Assembly: GCA_963556495.2 (NCBI GenBank)
Contig: OY747712.1
Coordinates: 52,331,069 to 52,395,068 of the forward strand
Source of the DNA: Valencia hispanica
Taxonomy: Eukaryota; Chordata; Actinopteri; Cyprinodontiformes; Valenciidae
Direction of reading: 5' to 3'
DNA: 64,000 nt
The number at the start of each line of letters is the position of its first letter. Position 1 is the first letter of the stretch. The notes beneath the pieces were generated by a model, which was given only the letters and a program-made list of their open reading frames with translations, was not told the DNA's origin and ran no database searches. A program made the translations under genes and the position numbers. This document shows, in pieces, positions 11,032 through 22,371 of this stretch.

Positions 11032-12801
11032 ATCTCTTAAAAATAAGAGATCACTATATATAAGGAAAAACGTCAGGCATCACACTTATAGAGTCATATC
11101 AATTTTGAGTCCTTTTTCTCTGGAACTTTTCAGATCAGCAATCAAGTCATCTTGTTCGGGCCGGGAATTGTGGTCGTCCGGCTCGCTCTTCTATGACCTA
11201 AGGTGAGAGGTTGCCAGCACATCACCCATATGCAGCTAAAATGTATCTTTTCAGTAGCCTTGAGTTTGAAAACTCTAAGGACTGCAAGCAGACCAGAGGA
11301 TCGTTCTGCCCCATTTGGCAGGGGTCTCAGCTTCTTTTCCGTCGAACCCTGCTGCCCCAGCTGGGCAGCTCTGTGCTCCAAGCCGCCCTGCCACCTGATG
11401 GTGCAGGTGTGCTTAAGTTGGAAACCTCTCAGCAGAGGGTTCAAGTAGGTTGTGTGGTCTGCTCATTGCTGTTCTTCTCCCGCTCTGGCTTGCTGCCCCT
11501 GGATGTCCTCTCAGGTTCGTGCTGACTCCTCAGTGGGAGTGCATTGGCTCCAGCCTTTTTCTTTAGTATGATTACCTGAGAGATCGTGGTCTGGTTGGCT
11601 GCTGGTCTCTCACCTGGTCAACAAAGCCTAAAAGAAGAGCTTGCAACTAATTTGCTTTTTCCTGTTTGCTTTATCCATAATTGTATCTGTTTTGAGATTC
11701 TTTTCTTATGCATTTGTCCATTTTTTTAAATCAAACCCCTCACTCACCTCATAGTCTTAAGTAGTGCCGCACTGATCAGCTGCACTAACACAAAATCAAA
11801 TTATTATCCTGACTGCTTACAAACTAGGTCTATCTGTAGAAAAAGCTAATACTTTTGCTGTATGTAAATCACAAAAATCATAATTGACACAAAGTGCACT
11901 CTAAAAATCCTGTATCAAAAGTGAGCAACACTGGAACAACCTAGACCATAAAGAATATTTCTTCAATAGTAGAGGTTATAATGTAAATAAAAACTTCCAA
12001 ACAAACACTAAATGCATAAACATGCCACAAGGTAAGATTAATGGGTTGTGTGCTAAAACAACCAACCGCACAAAGGTGCCAAAACAGGATGGAAAACAGG
12101 AAACATCTGGGCTTTTTGGATTGTGGAAGTGGCATCATGAGCATGAGAGACCGCTCAAAAGAAAAATACTTTGCTGCTTTAAAGCTCAACCCCCAGAAAA
12201 GGATCAGTCTAATTGTATTCATTTACACTGCTAACAGCCTAAGTTCATTAAACCTATAGTCTTATAAGAGTTTACCACATCACCGACTATTGTTATTCAT
12301 TTTTCTGAGCTGATGAAGCCCAATACTTATAAAAGAAAACTATAATTTCAACTTATTTAACCAAAAAACTGTTGAACCCTAAACAAATGCTGTTTTTATT
12401 TTGTTTTTTCATTTATCTGAAATGCTTTTAATGAGACCAATTGAAAGGCTTTGTTTTGTAAAAAATAATTGAAATTTAAGTTCCCCTAGTGCCGAAGGAT
12501 CTCCTCCCTTTTTCTGAAACAGAACTGGTTCAGAAACATCCAATTATATAAGTCTCCTGTTAAACAAGTGTGACTAGATTTGCAGCCTGTTACGGAAAGA
12601 TGTTATAGTTCAATAAACACCTGTATTGTAGATTAATCTCCATGTATACAGAATTTAAGCTCATTCCTAGATCTCAGCTGCTATACCTTTTAGAACTGCC
12701 AGGGAAGAATTAACAAAACCACTGAATCTATAATTTAATGTGTCCAATCATAACATGACCTTTCCCACCCCGGTCCATGGGAAAAAAGATAATGGAACCT
12801 T
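11032..12801 (-). other. Downstream (env-position) part of the retrovirus-like element, no readable gene
   Basis: About 1.8 kb between the 3' LTR and the RTE insertion. By position it is where env would lie in minus orientation. The longest minus frame (11941-12222) is hydrophobic, but I recognise no envelope motif. It is AT-rich and mutated beyond reading by eye. Confidence 0.4.
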
Positions 12802-12813
12802 ATTTCCATCACT
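12802..12813. repeat. Target site duplication of the RTE element, left copy
   Basis: atttccatcact, identical to 17680-17691. Confidence 0.9.
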
Positions 12814-13317
12814 GAAGCAGCTGATAGGCCAAGCGGGACAGGCCAAGCGGGATGCGGCTCGGATGGTTGCTGAGGCAAAAACTCGGGCGTGGGAGGAGTT
12901 TGGAGAGGCCATGGAAAACGACTTCCGTACGGCTTCGAAGCGATTCTGGTCCACCATCCGGCGTCTAGGGGGGGGGGAAGCGGTCTGCCACCAAGACTGT
13001 TTACAGTGGGGATGGTGTGCTGCTGACCTCGACGCGGGACGTTTTGGGTCGGTGGATGGAATACTTCGAAGACCTCCTCAATTCCACCAGCACGCCTTCC
13101 AATCTGGAAGCAGGGTTTGGGGACTTGGGGTCGGTCTCTCCAATCTCTGGTGCTGAGGTCACCGAGGTTGTTAAAAAGCTCCTCGGTGGCAGGGCTCCGG
13201 GGGTGGATGAGATTCGACCGGAGTTCCTCAAGGCTCTGGATGTTGTGGGGCTGTGTTGGTAAACGCGGCTCTGCAATATTGCGTGGACATCGGGGGCAGT
13301 TCCCTTGGATTGGCAGA
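12814..13317 (+). pseudogene. RTE reverse transcriptase, N-terminal fragment
   Basis: Contains the linker and early RT region of an RTE/Rex3-type LINE. A frameshift occurs at the G run 12970-12978, after which the frame reads SGDGVLLTSTRDVLGRWMEYF. Another break lies near 13258, before TRLCNIAWTSG-like sequence. Coding stops where L2 3' UTR sequence begins at 13318. Confidence 0.82.
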
Positions 13318-13886
13318 CCATACTGAGCAAGCATGTAGCGACGGTAGAGAGGAAAAACTCCCCTTTAACAGGAAGAAACCTCCAACAGAACCAGGCTCAG
13401 TAGGAGCGGCCATCTGCCACGACCGTCTGGGGGTTTGAGAAGACAGAGCAGAGACACAGAAGGAACAGAAGGTCTGATATAAGAGAACTTTCTATGTTAC
13501 AGAAAGTAAAAAGTTAATAACAGGACACAGTGGATGTTCAGTTACTGGGAGGATCACCCCAGTCGATGCCTCCCGTCCAACAGGGCATTGCAGCCAAGCA
13601 GGATACCAGACCAGGTATATCTTCTATGGAGAGAAAAACACTGAGAGAAAACAAAGTTAACAGTCGAAATAACAGAATGAACTGTAATACACCTGGAGAG
13701 TCGTAGGAGAAAAGGAAGTAGCAGAGTGAAGAAAATTGGTAAGTCTGTCCTCCAGCAGTCTAAGCCTATAGCAGCATAACTACAGAGCTAGCTCAGGATG
13801 ACCTTAGCCACTCTAACTATAAGTTATATCAAAAAGGAAAGTTTTAAGCCTGGCCTTAAAAGTAAACAGAGTGTCTGCCTCACGGA

Positions 13887-15512
13887 CTAAAGCTGGGAGC
13901 TGGTTCCACAGGAGAGGAGCCTGATAACTAAAAGATCTGCCTCCCATTCTACTTTTAGAAATCCTAGGATTACGAGTAAACCTGCAGTCTGAGAGCGAAG
14001 GGCTCTGTTAGGAACATAAGGAACAATTAGATCTCTGATGTATGATGGAGCTTGATTATTAAGGGCTTTGTATGTAAGAAGAAGGATCTTAAATTCTATT
14101 CTGGATTTAACAGGGAGCCAATGAAGGGAAGCTAAAACAGGAGAAATGTGATCTCTCTTTTTAATATTCATCAGAACTCTTGCTGCCGCATTTTGGATCA
14201 ACTGAAGGCTTTTAATGGCATTTTGTGGACTACCTGATAGTAAAGAATTACAGTAGTCCAGCCTTGAGGTAACAAATGCATGGACTAGTTTCTCAGAATC
14301 ACTCCTGGACAGGATGTTTCTAATTTTAGCAATATTCCGGAGGTGAAAGAAAGAAATCCTAGAAACCTGTTTAATATGGGATTTAAATGTCAAGTCTCGG
14401 TCAAAAATAACGCAGAGGTTCTTTACGTTATTACTGGGGGCCAATTTAATGCCATCCAGATGAAGTGATTGACTAATCAGTTTCTGTTTAAGAACTTCTG
14501 GTCCAAAGACAGCAACTTCTGTTTTGTCAGAATTTAAAAGCAAAAAGTTTAGGGTCATCCATGTTTTTATGTCTTCCAGACATGCCTGTAATCTACCTAA
14601 CTGACTGGGTTCATCAGGATTTATGGATAAATATAGTTGTGTATCATCTGCATAGCTGTGGAAATTTATCCCATGCTGTCTAATGATTCTACCAATTGGG
14701 AGCATATATATGGTGAACAGAATTGGTCCAAGCACAGAACCCTGTGGAACTCCACAAGTAACTCTTGAGAGTGAAGAAGATTTATCATTTAGATGAACAA
14801 ACTGGAATCTATCAGACAAATATGATTTAAACCAGCCTAGTGTTGTTCCTTTGATCCCTGCAACATGTTCAAGCCTTTCTAAAAGAATATTATGATCGAC
14901 TGTGTCAAAAGCAGCACTGAGATCTAACAAAACCAGAACAGACACAAGTCCATTATCTGAGGCCATGAGAATATCATTAGTAACCTTCACCAGTGCTGTT
15001 TCAGTGCTATGATGAGCTCTAAAACCTGACTGAAACTCTTCAAACAGCTCGTTATTGTTTAAATGCTCACAGACTTGATTAGCAACAATTTTCTCAAGGA
15101 CTTTGGATAAGAAAGGAAGGTTAGATATAGGTCTGTAATTCACCAAGTCATCTTGATCAAGGGAAGGTTTCTTGAGTAAAGGTTTAATTACAGCTATTTT
15201 AAATTCCTGTGGTACGTATCCGTTTACTAAGGATAGATTCATCATATCCAAAATGGGGCCAGGAACCAAATGGAACACTTCTTAAAATAATTTGGTTGGA
15301 ATTGGGTCCAACATACAAGTTGAAGGTTTAGATGAGGCTAATATTTTTGATAATTCCGAAAGCTCGACTGAATCAAAACAGCCTAAGCACAACTGAGGAT
15401 CTACAGTTCTTTCCGATACTGCCTCATTTACTGAGGAAGAAGTAATCATGTTTGGGAGGATGCCAATGATTTTATTTTTAATAGAATTAATTTTATTTAC
15501 GAAGAATCCCAT
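13887..15512 (-). pseudogene. L2 reverse transcriptase, almost open
   Basis: Frame from 15512 to 13887 with a single in-frame TAA at 15282-15284 (after PIPTKLF). Motifs: LVNYRPISNLPFLSKVLEKI, FQSGFRAHHSTETALVKV, LVLLDLSAAFDTVDHNILLE, GVPQGSVLGPILFTIYM, FHSYADDTQLYLS with intact YADD, LIQNAAARVL and ISPVLASLHWLPV. The C-terminus shifts frame near 14000. Two or three point changes would separate this from an open ORF, so it is the least decayed RT in the window. Confidence 0.9.
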
Positions 15513-16702
15513 AAAATCATCACTGCTAAGAGCTGGGGGAATAGTTGGCTCAGCAGAGCTATGACTCTGCTTGGCACTGTACTAAAAAGAAACCTAGGAT
15601 TGTTTTTATTCGCCTCTATTAATGATGAAAAATATGCTGTTCTAGCTTGTTGAAGGGTCTTTTTATACAGCAGTAGACTGTTATTCCAGGTTAAATAGGA
15701 ATCCTCTAGGTGTGTAGAGCGCCATTTTCTCTCCAACTTCCTAGTATTCTGCTTTAAAGTACGCAACTCTGCGTTGAACCAAGGAGTCAGCCTCCTATGG
15801 CTAGCCACTTTCTTTTTTAAGGGGGCTACACTATCTAATGCCAAACGCAATGAGGACGTAACGCTGTGAACCAGATCATCAATTTCTGAAGGGTTAGAGA
15901 TAGAATTGCTGCCATCCACTGTGTTACCCTGAGACACTAAGGAAAGTAAGAATGGAACAGATTCTTTAAAAATTGTTACAGCATTGTCTGATAAAGCTCT
16001 ACTATAATGAAATTTTCTTTCAGATTTAAAATGGCCAGTTAAAGTAAATTCAAAAGTTATTAAGAGGTGGTCAGACAGGACCGGGTTATGTGGGTGGACT
16101 GTTATTTCCTCACACTCAATACCGTATGTCAGTACAAGGTCCAAAGTGTGTTTGCCCGAGTGGGTCGATCCCTGTACTTTTTGAGTAAAGCCAATTGAGT
16201 CTAAAACAACACTAAAGGCTGCATTTAGGCTATCACTTTCAGTATCCACATTTATATTAAAGTCCCCCACTATAATAACCCTATCAGTATTTAATACTAA
16301 ATCAGATAAAAAATGTGAGATCTGATCCAAGAATTGAGAGTAAGGGGCTGGTGGACGATACAAAACCACAAACAAAAATGGTCTTAATGTTTTGCAACTT
16401 GGATGAGGAAAATTAAGGGTTAGATGTTCAAAAGAACTGTAGCAATCAATTGGTCTGGGACTAATTAGTAAATCAGAACGAAAAATGGTTGCAACTCCTC
16501 CTCCTCGCCCAGTATTTCTAGGAATGTGAAAATTTAAATGACTGGAAGGAGTTGACTCATTTATACTGACATAATCCTCCTGCTGCAACCAGGTTTCTTT
16601 GAGACAAAGGAAATCAATGTGATTATCACAAATCAAGTCATTTACTAACAAAGTCTTTGAGGAGAGAAATCTTATGTTTAATAAACCACATTTAAGTAAG
16701 TC
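15497..16702 (-). pseudogene. L2 APE-type endonuclease domain
   Basis: Reads LLNIRFLSSKTLLVNDLICD, LKETWLQQED, NTGRGGGVATIF, VVLYRPPAPYS, VIIVGDFNINVDTESD, KHTLDLVLTYGI and LSDHLLITFEF: the Glu, Asp-Asn and Asp-His sites of APE endonucleases. A frameshift near 15500 separates it from the RT. The same frame stays open to 17080, but that extension is antisense RTE sequence and not part of the protein. Confidence 0.9.
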
Positions 16703-17651
16703 AATAGGCAGTAAGTCGGGCTTGTTTCCAGTGAGAGTTGGACTCCGCCAAGGTTGCCCTTTGTCACCGATCCTGTTCCTAACTTTTATGGACAGGATCT
16801 CTAGGCGCAGCCAAGGCGTTGAGGGGATCCGTTTTGGTGGCCTCAGGATCAGGTCTCTGCTTTTTGCAGATGACGTGGTCCTGTTGGCTTCATCGGAACG
16901 TGATCTACAGCTTTCGCTGGAGTGGTTCGCAGCCGAGTGTGAAGCGGCTGGGATGAGAATCAGCACCTCCAAATCCGAGGCCATGGTCTTGACCCGGAAA
17001 AGGGTGGGGTGCCTTCTCCGGGTCGGGGATGGGATCCTTCCCCAAGTGGAGGAGTTTAAGTATCTGGGGGTCTTGTTCATGAATGAGGGGAAAATGGAGC
17101 GGGAGATCGATAGACGGATTGGTGGGGCATCTGCAGTTATGCGGGCGCTTTACCGGTCTGTCGTGGTGAAGAGAGAGCTGAGCCGAAAGGCGAAGCTCTC
17201 GATTTACCGGTCGATCTACGTTCCTACCCTCATCTATGGTCACGAACTCTGGGTGGTGACCGAAAGAACGAGATCACGGATACAAGCGGCTGAAATGAGT
17301 TTCCTCTGCAGAGTGTCTGGGCTCTCCCTTAGAGATAGGGTGAGAAGCTCAGTCATCCGGAGGGGGCTCAGAGTAGAGTCGCTGCTTCTCCACATCGAGA
17401 GGAGTCAGTTGAGGTGGCTCGGGCATCTGGTCAGGATGCCTCCTGGACGCCTCCCTGGTGAGGTGTTTCAGGCACGTCTCACCTGGAGGAGGCCCAGGGG
17501 AAGGCCCAGGACACGCTGGAGGGACTATGTTTCTCGGCTGGCCTGGGAGCGCCTTGGGGTTCCTCCCGAGGAGCTGGAACAAGTGGCTGGGGAGAGGGAA
17601 GTCTGGGTCTCTTTGCTTAGGCTGCTGCCCCCGCGACCCAACCCCGGATAA
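16703..17651 (+). pseudogene. RTE reverse transcriptase, C-terminal fragment
   Basis: About 315 open codons: GSKSGLFPVRVGLRQGCPLS, FADDVVLLASS with intact catalytic Asp pair, KSEAMVLTRKR, then QLRWLGHLVRMPPGRLPGEV and the C-terminal RPRTRWRDYVSRLAWE. It ends in TAA about 30 nt before the microsatellite end. This part is uninterrupted and little decayed, but it has lost its N-terminal half to the L2 insertion or replacement. Confidence 0.88.
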
Positions 17652-17679
17652 GCGGAAGAAAATGGACGGATGGATGGAT

Positions 17680-17691
17680 ATTTCCATCACT
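17680..17691. repeat. Target site duplication of the RTE element, right copy
   Basis: atttccatcact, identical to 12802-12813. Confidence 0.9.
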
Positions 17692-18540
17692 CCATAATTT
17701 GTTTTCAGGGGTCATATCGGAGCCTAGATGGGACCATGAGGGGCTGAAATATCACGCCTCCTCCTTCTGCTGTGTCGGATCTGCTCTGCAAATACAAGAA
17801 AGAATGCTCTTTAAGTCTCAACAGAAGCACATCCACCGTTCTCATTTTGAAGGTTATTGTGTCAGAGCCAAAATCTGCAGAGAATCAGCAGGTCGTCCAT
17901 AGAAAAGTTCCCATCACATTCACGAAGAATGGAGCACATACCATACAGTTTTCCCATGTACCCAGATTGGTATGAAAATGTGGTCAGATTTGTATCATTT
18001 TCAAAACAAATAAATCTTTGGTCAGGTTTTAAGTGTACTGGTCCAGCTTTAACTATTTAGATTAATCCCATGTCGTCCCAGTCTCCAATTTACCCTTACT
18101 TTTGTCATGGAAATATACACATTATTACCCATATAACTTCCTGTTCGTTCATGTACTGCACGCTCAGAATTTGTCCAAATCCTGGAGAGGAGTGTAACAT
18201 CTGGAAACAGATCATTAAGATTAGTGAAAGCTTCTACATATCTGGGTAAATATCCAACAGAATATGGCATCTGAGAACAAACAAAACAATTAATAATGCT
18301 TCATTTACTTACTAGATATCTTGCATATTGTCACCATACACTAGTTTCAAATGGGTTTCTGTGTGTGCTTCTCTGAGTGAACCAAGAAAAAAAATCAGCA
18401 TTCTCATGTGCTATATGTCATTTTTCTGTGAGTCCTAACGTTCCTATTGAAATAACACCACCAAAAAGCTATAAAAATAAAAGTACTAAATAGCAGAAAA
18501 ACCAGAAAAACCTTCATGGTTACTATCTCTCCCTTCAAAC
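17692..18540 (-). other. Retrovirus-like element, region after pol
   Basis: About 850 bp downstream of integrase in minus orientation, directly continuous with 12801 before the RTE inserted. An open stretch at 18049-18270 (minus) has no motif I recognise. Possibly decayed env. Confidence 0.35.
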
Positions 18541-19700
18541 AGTCTCTATAGAAAAGTGCATCTCCTGGCTCTCTTCACCGTGGTTGAGACAAGTAGAACA
18601 TATTGTATCCACCTCCCTTTGAAATCAGTTTTAAACACCACTTTTCTTAGACCGCTTTCCCTATATCTAGTAATGGTCACTGCTTTTTACAATGGGTTAA
18701 GTGTATCTTACTCAGTCTCTACAGCCATTGGTGTGGTCAAAAATACCTGGAATGGCCCCTTCCACCTGGATGATGACCAATTTTCTGTTTACAGCTTTTA
18801 ATCAGGATCCAGTCACCTACTTTCAGCTCACTTCTTCCTGTAGGGATATAGGATCATCTGGCATATGATTAGTTTGAATTTATAACTCATGTAATTATCA
18901 GTATTTTGATCATGAAAACTCCCAGATCTTAATCAAATTGTTTTTTAGAAGAGAGTATACCAATCTAAGGAATTCTATATCTCACCCATAGATTATTTCA
19001 AATAGAATGAGGCCAATATTCAAATTTGGTATTATATGCATTTATAATTTACCAAATCAAGACAATATCCAATTTTGTCCCGTTTCTTCCATCGCTTTTT
19101 TTTCAATTTGCAACATTTTATCATAAAGACATAAATCAGTTTGTAATTGTTCCTCTTATTTTAATATACCAAACTGTAGTAAGGTATAAGGTCTCGTCAA
19201 ATTCATTCAATTACTTGGTGTTATATTCATATATAACTTTATCATAACCAAACAGTATCTCCAATTCTGTTTAGTCCTATCCATGGCCTTTCTTAATCTG
19301 CTTTTAGAATCCAATTGTCTCTTGAAAATGATCTATAATCTGTGTCCTATTTTATCAATTATTTCATTCACAAAATGTGTTCGGTTACCACTATAGATCA
19401 TTTGTGGATATCAAATCTAGGCATTATTTCTCTAAACAACATTTCTGCAACAGTTAGTGTATCTAAATGTTTCGCTGTTAACATTACAAATCCATTAGGA
19501 GAAATTATCTTTTCTTACCAAATAGAGCTTCTTCAGTATAGCCTTTGTTTGCTCAAAGCTGTTTCTTAATTTTATATAAGAAGCTTTTCTTTTTTTCCAT
19601 GTCTGACACACTTCTTGTCCATGAACTAATCAGTTTGAGAATTGAATTGTCCGTAAGAAATCCTTTAATTAGTTCGCCACTAGAGGTCGCCATACCCCTG
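18540..19700 (-). pseudogene. Retroviral-type integrase remnant
   Basis: Minus-strand fragments, in several frames, resemble the integrase core and C-terminal domains. THFVNEIIDKIG is near 19350-19420; KAMDRTKQNW is near 19290. A C-terminal SH3-like start, KVGDWILIK, is near 18800-18830, and a PFQV-like stretch in another frame is near 18750. The residue normally the second catalytic Asp reads Gly next to NRTHF. Multiple stops and frame changes make it non-functional. Assignment rests on motif order with the protease and the LTR/PBS signals. Confidence 0.68.
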
Positions 19701-19732
19701 TTCACCATTGTTGGCCAAATGCCAAAAACATC

Positions 19733-20022
19733 CATCCATCCATCCATTTTCTATACCCGTCCATCCTAATGCAGGGTTGCGGGGGGGCTGGTGCCTATCT
19801 CCAGCGGTCAAGGGGCGAGAGGCGGGGTAAACCGTGGACAGTTCGCCAGTCCATCGCAGGGCAGGGCAACACAGAGACATACAGGACAAACAACCATACA
19901 CGCACACACTCATACCTAAGGGCAATTTTAGAGAAACCAATTCACCTAACATGTTTTTGGACTGTGGGAGGAAGCCGGAGTGCCCAGAGAGAACGCACGC
20001 ATGCACAGGGAGAACATGCAAA
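19733..20022 (-). mobile_element. RTE-type 3' end fragment (antisense)
   Basis: Starts with a TCCA microsatellite (catccatccatccatcc), then cagggttgcgggggggctgg, cgaggcggggtaaacc-like sequence, tccatcgcagggcagg, and ends at gggagaacatgcaaa. It is a very common 5'-truncated teleost RTE 3' UTR, with its 3' terminus at the left. Confidence 0.8.
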
Positions 20023-20089
20023 ATTCAATTTGGATCTTCTGTTAGCAATAATATGATTATTTTATCTTCATCTGATTATAAACTTCAGT

Positions 20090-20570
20090 TAAAACTTTAA
20101 TTTTTCTTTTTCCAAGTAGAACAATTCTTTGGTAGCTTTCCCATTTCAACAATTTTATGAAAATCTACAATTTGGATTATTAATTTATCCCCTACAGAGA
20201 ACATGCCCAACTTCAAGTGAAATAGGAAATCTCTTCCTAACAAATTAGAAAATAATCTCTAGATAATATGATTAACACAACAGATTTTTCCTGTAGCAAA
20301 ATCTATTATTTTTATTTAATTTTTCTAACAACTCAATCTCATTTTTAGTGGAAAACAAAATTCCTAATTTATTTCTCTCCATCTGGCTTCACTAACTTCC
20401 TACCATTTTGTCAATGAGATAATCAGCAACTGATATTTCCATAATAAAACATCACATCTCTATTCCTTGCTCTCTGCTTATCTGCTCTTTCATAAAGATT
20501 CTACAAATTAGCTTATTATTATGATTATATGTGGAAGAGTCTGTTGCTAGATGTCAAAAACGTGGTAACC
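20090..20570 (-). pseudogene. Retroviral-type protease remnant
   Basis: On the minus strand near 20242-20219 the translation reads LLGRDFLFHLKL, the LLGRD-type motif at the C-terminus of retroviral aspartic proteases. The sequence on either side is frame-broken. It lies upstream (minus sense) of the integrase remnant with only a 290-bp RTE repeat and under 100 bp between them, so RT and RNase H are absent. Confidence 0.58.
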
Positions 20571-22348
20571 ATTCTCAACTCAGATTGCTGGCGAGGGCCG
20601 GCCACCTCTCCCAATCTCAGGTGTAGGTCCAGACATCTTTCCTGCTTAATCAGACCCTTAATTTTGTCCCATTAGCAACAACTCCATTGAGTGTAAATAT
20701 TGAAGTGCGCTTATACTCAGTGTGCTACGGTAACTAAAGTTGAATTTTGGAGTGCGTTACTACATTCTTAACTACGGTAATCCCGTAATGAACATTTCTT
20801 CTCTTTTTTTCAGTCTCTAACCCAGTGCATTACAAGATTGTTTACTTTCAACAGGTATCTTATCTGTCATTAAAATGTTAGAAGCAAGCATCTGAAGCTG
20901 CCGCTTGTTACAAAGAATAAATTCACGTAGCCACCCAGCTGCTACCCCACAGGACCTGTAGACATCCGCCTGAATTTCAAAATAAAATCACTCTGCTCAT
21001 AATCCGTCATTTTAAACTATTTCTTTTCTACTATATGAGAGATCTCACAGACATCCCATGAATATCATTAAAAATATTAGCCAAGTTTTTTATTATTATT
21101 ATTATAGAGTAAAAGTTGCCGTTGCACTTAAGAAATCCCAACCTTTTGTATACAGAGCTGCACGCAGCTAAAACATCCCCCTCCTTATCAGCTAGCGGGG
21201 GGAGGTGTGTTCCTTCCCTTCTGCCTTCCTGCAGTTGGATAACCTTTAACAATTTTGAAACGCATGATGAATCTGGTTTCAAACAAGTCTTTTTTTCTCA
21301 GGAAGTCAATTTCAGTTGGTTTGTTAATTAACAGAACAACTAATGACCCATTGTTGAGGGATAGAAGGGAGGAGGTCTTGTTTATTATCAGAACGGCCCT
21401 TCCTTGAGGGAAGGGGGTCGCTTCAAAAGGAAGAAATCTCCATTCATTCACACACACACAGTCACACAACCGGTTTATCACACATTAATATAATTATGTA
21501 TTTATTATCATGCTTTTTCATTACTAGTATTATTATTTAGATATTCATCATTAGGCCTATTTCTAATTGAGATCCCAGATCTCTGCGCGCTTTCGGAGTC
21601 CAACTCCTTTAACATGGATATTCATTGTGAGATCCCAGATCATCACGCAAAGATCCCCGATCTTTATTTGCAAAACACAAACTTGCAATACAAAGGTCCC
21701 GGACCTAGTTATTTCTTCTCTCTTATTTTTTATTCTTTCATGCATCAAATTTTTTACTCACTGGCTGTTGTCCCTGTGAAGGAAGACCCCATCAAAATGT
21801 TGCCACGGAAGGAACCCCGGATCTTCCGGCCTCCTTTTTTACCTAACGGTGGGGTGGAGGACTTTGATACTGGTTCCGAACCAGGCCGTGCACGGGCTCT
21901 CAGCAACCTGCGGTTCCTCCCGGAGATCCAGTCCGATCTGAGATCCTGGTCAAAGGAACAAGAAATGGCAGGGTTAAAATCTCTCTCTGATCTCTGAGTT
22001 TTCTTTTTTTAGACATTCCGTGGTTTCTCAATCCACGAGCTGATTCACACTCAGCCTTCCTACGGTTCCAAACACAGAGGCTTTCAGTAAGAAGCATCCT
22101 AGCTTACCTTAGGGCCGGCCACACCCTGAGTTTACCGACCCAGTCGGCGTCTATTTAACTCAGCAGAAACAGAAATCAACATTTACTGGAGAACAACAGA
22201 CAGAACATACTTTTAGATTAGTCAATTTTGCGCCTCGTGTGTCAGCGCTTACCAAATAACTTCAGACCTGGGTCACTTCCGTCCTCCGATCTCCAGTATC
22301 TGTTGATCACAACAATTTCCAAACTTACGTTTTCCTTTGCTCCTCCAG
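20571..22348 (-). other. Leader and gag-position region of the retrovirus-like element
   Basis: About 1.8 kb between the primer-binding site and the protease remnant. A splice-donor-like GTAAGT on the minus strand lies near 22324-22329, 20-25 nt inside the leader. I could not recognise Gag domains or a CCHC knuckle; the region is open only in short pieces. Confidence 0.4.
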
Positions 22349-22368
22349 AAATCACGTCGGGGTCACCA
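22349..22368 (-). promoter_or_regulatory. tRNA-Trp primer-binding site
   Basis: Three bases from the LTR end, the plus strand reads aaatcacgtcggggtcacca. This is the 3' end of vertebrate tRNA-Trp (CCA anticodon) including CCA, a 20-base match by recall. It fixes the element's orientation and its primer. Confidence 0.85.
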
Positions 22369-22371
22369 TTT

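Larger units (their letters stand above)
13318..16702 (-). mobile_element. L2 LINE, antisense, nearly intact coding region
   Basis: Its 3' UTR (13318-13880) matches 62882-63115 in inverted orientation, then come RT and endonuclease up to about 16702. The 3' UTR stops at gcttgctcagtatg, about 220 bases short of the normal 3' terminus seen at 63115-63335. No target duplication is visible, so the junction is not a simple L2 insertion. Coding lesions are few. Confidence 0.85.
12814..17679 (+). mobile_element. RTE-clade (Rex3-like) LINE, interrupted by an L2
   Basis: The left part (12814-13317) encodes AKRDAARMVAEAKTRAWEEFG, KRFWSTIRRL and GRAPGVDEIRPEFLKAL. The right part (from about 16703) encodes LRQGCPLSPILF and LLFADDVVLLASS. 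The 3' end is ggaagaaaatggacgga plus a short TGGA microsatellite, typical of RTE. Perfect 12-bp target duplications (atttccatcact, 12802-12813 and 17680-17691) show a standard insertion into the retrovirus-like element. An antisense L2 replaces the middle of its RT. Confidence 0.88.

Noticed and set aside
11203..11525. Open frames near the 3' LTR of the retrovirus-like element
   Set aside because: They are on the opposite strand to the element or overlap each other, and no motif supports any of them.
11941..12222. Hydrophobic 93-codon minus frame as an envelope gene
   Set aside because: Position would fit env, but there is no signal, cleavage site or fusion-peptide pattern I can support.
15497..17080. 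A single 527-codon minus-strand protein
   Set aside because: Only the part below about 16702 is L2 endonuclease; the upstream part is antisense RTE sequence that happens to be open.
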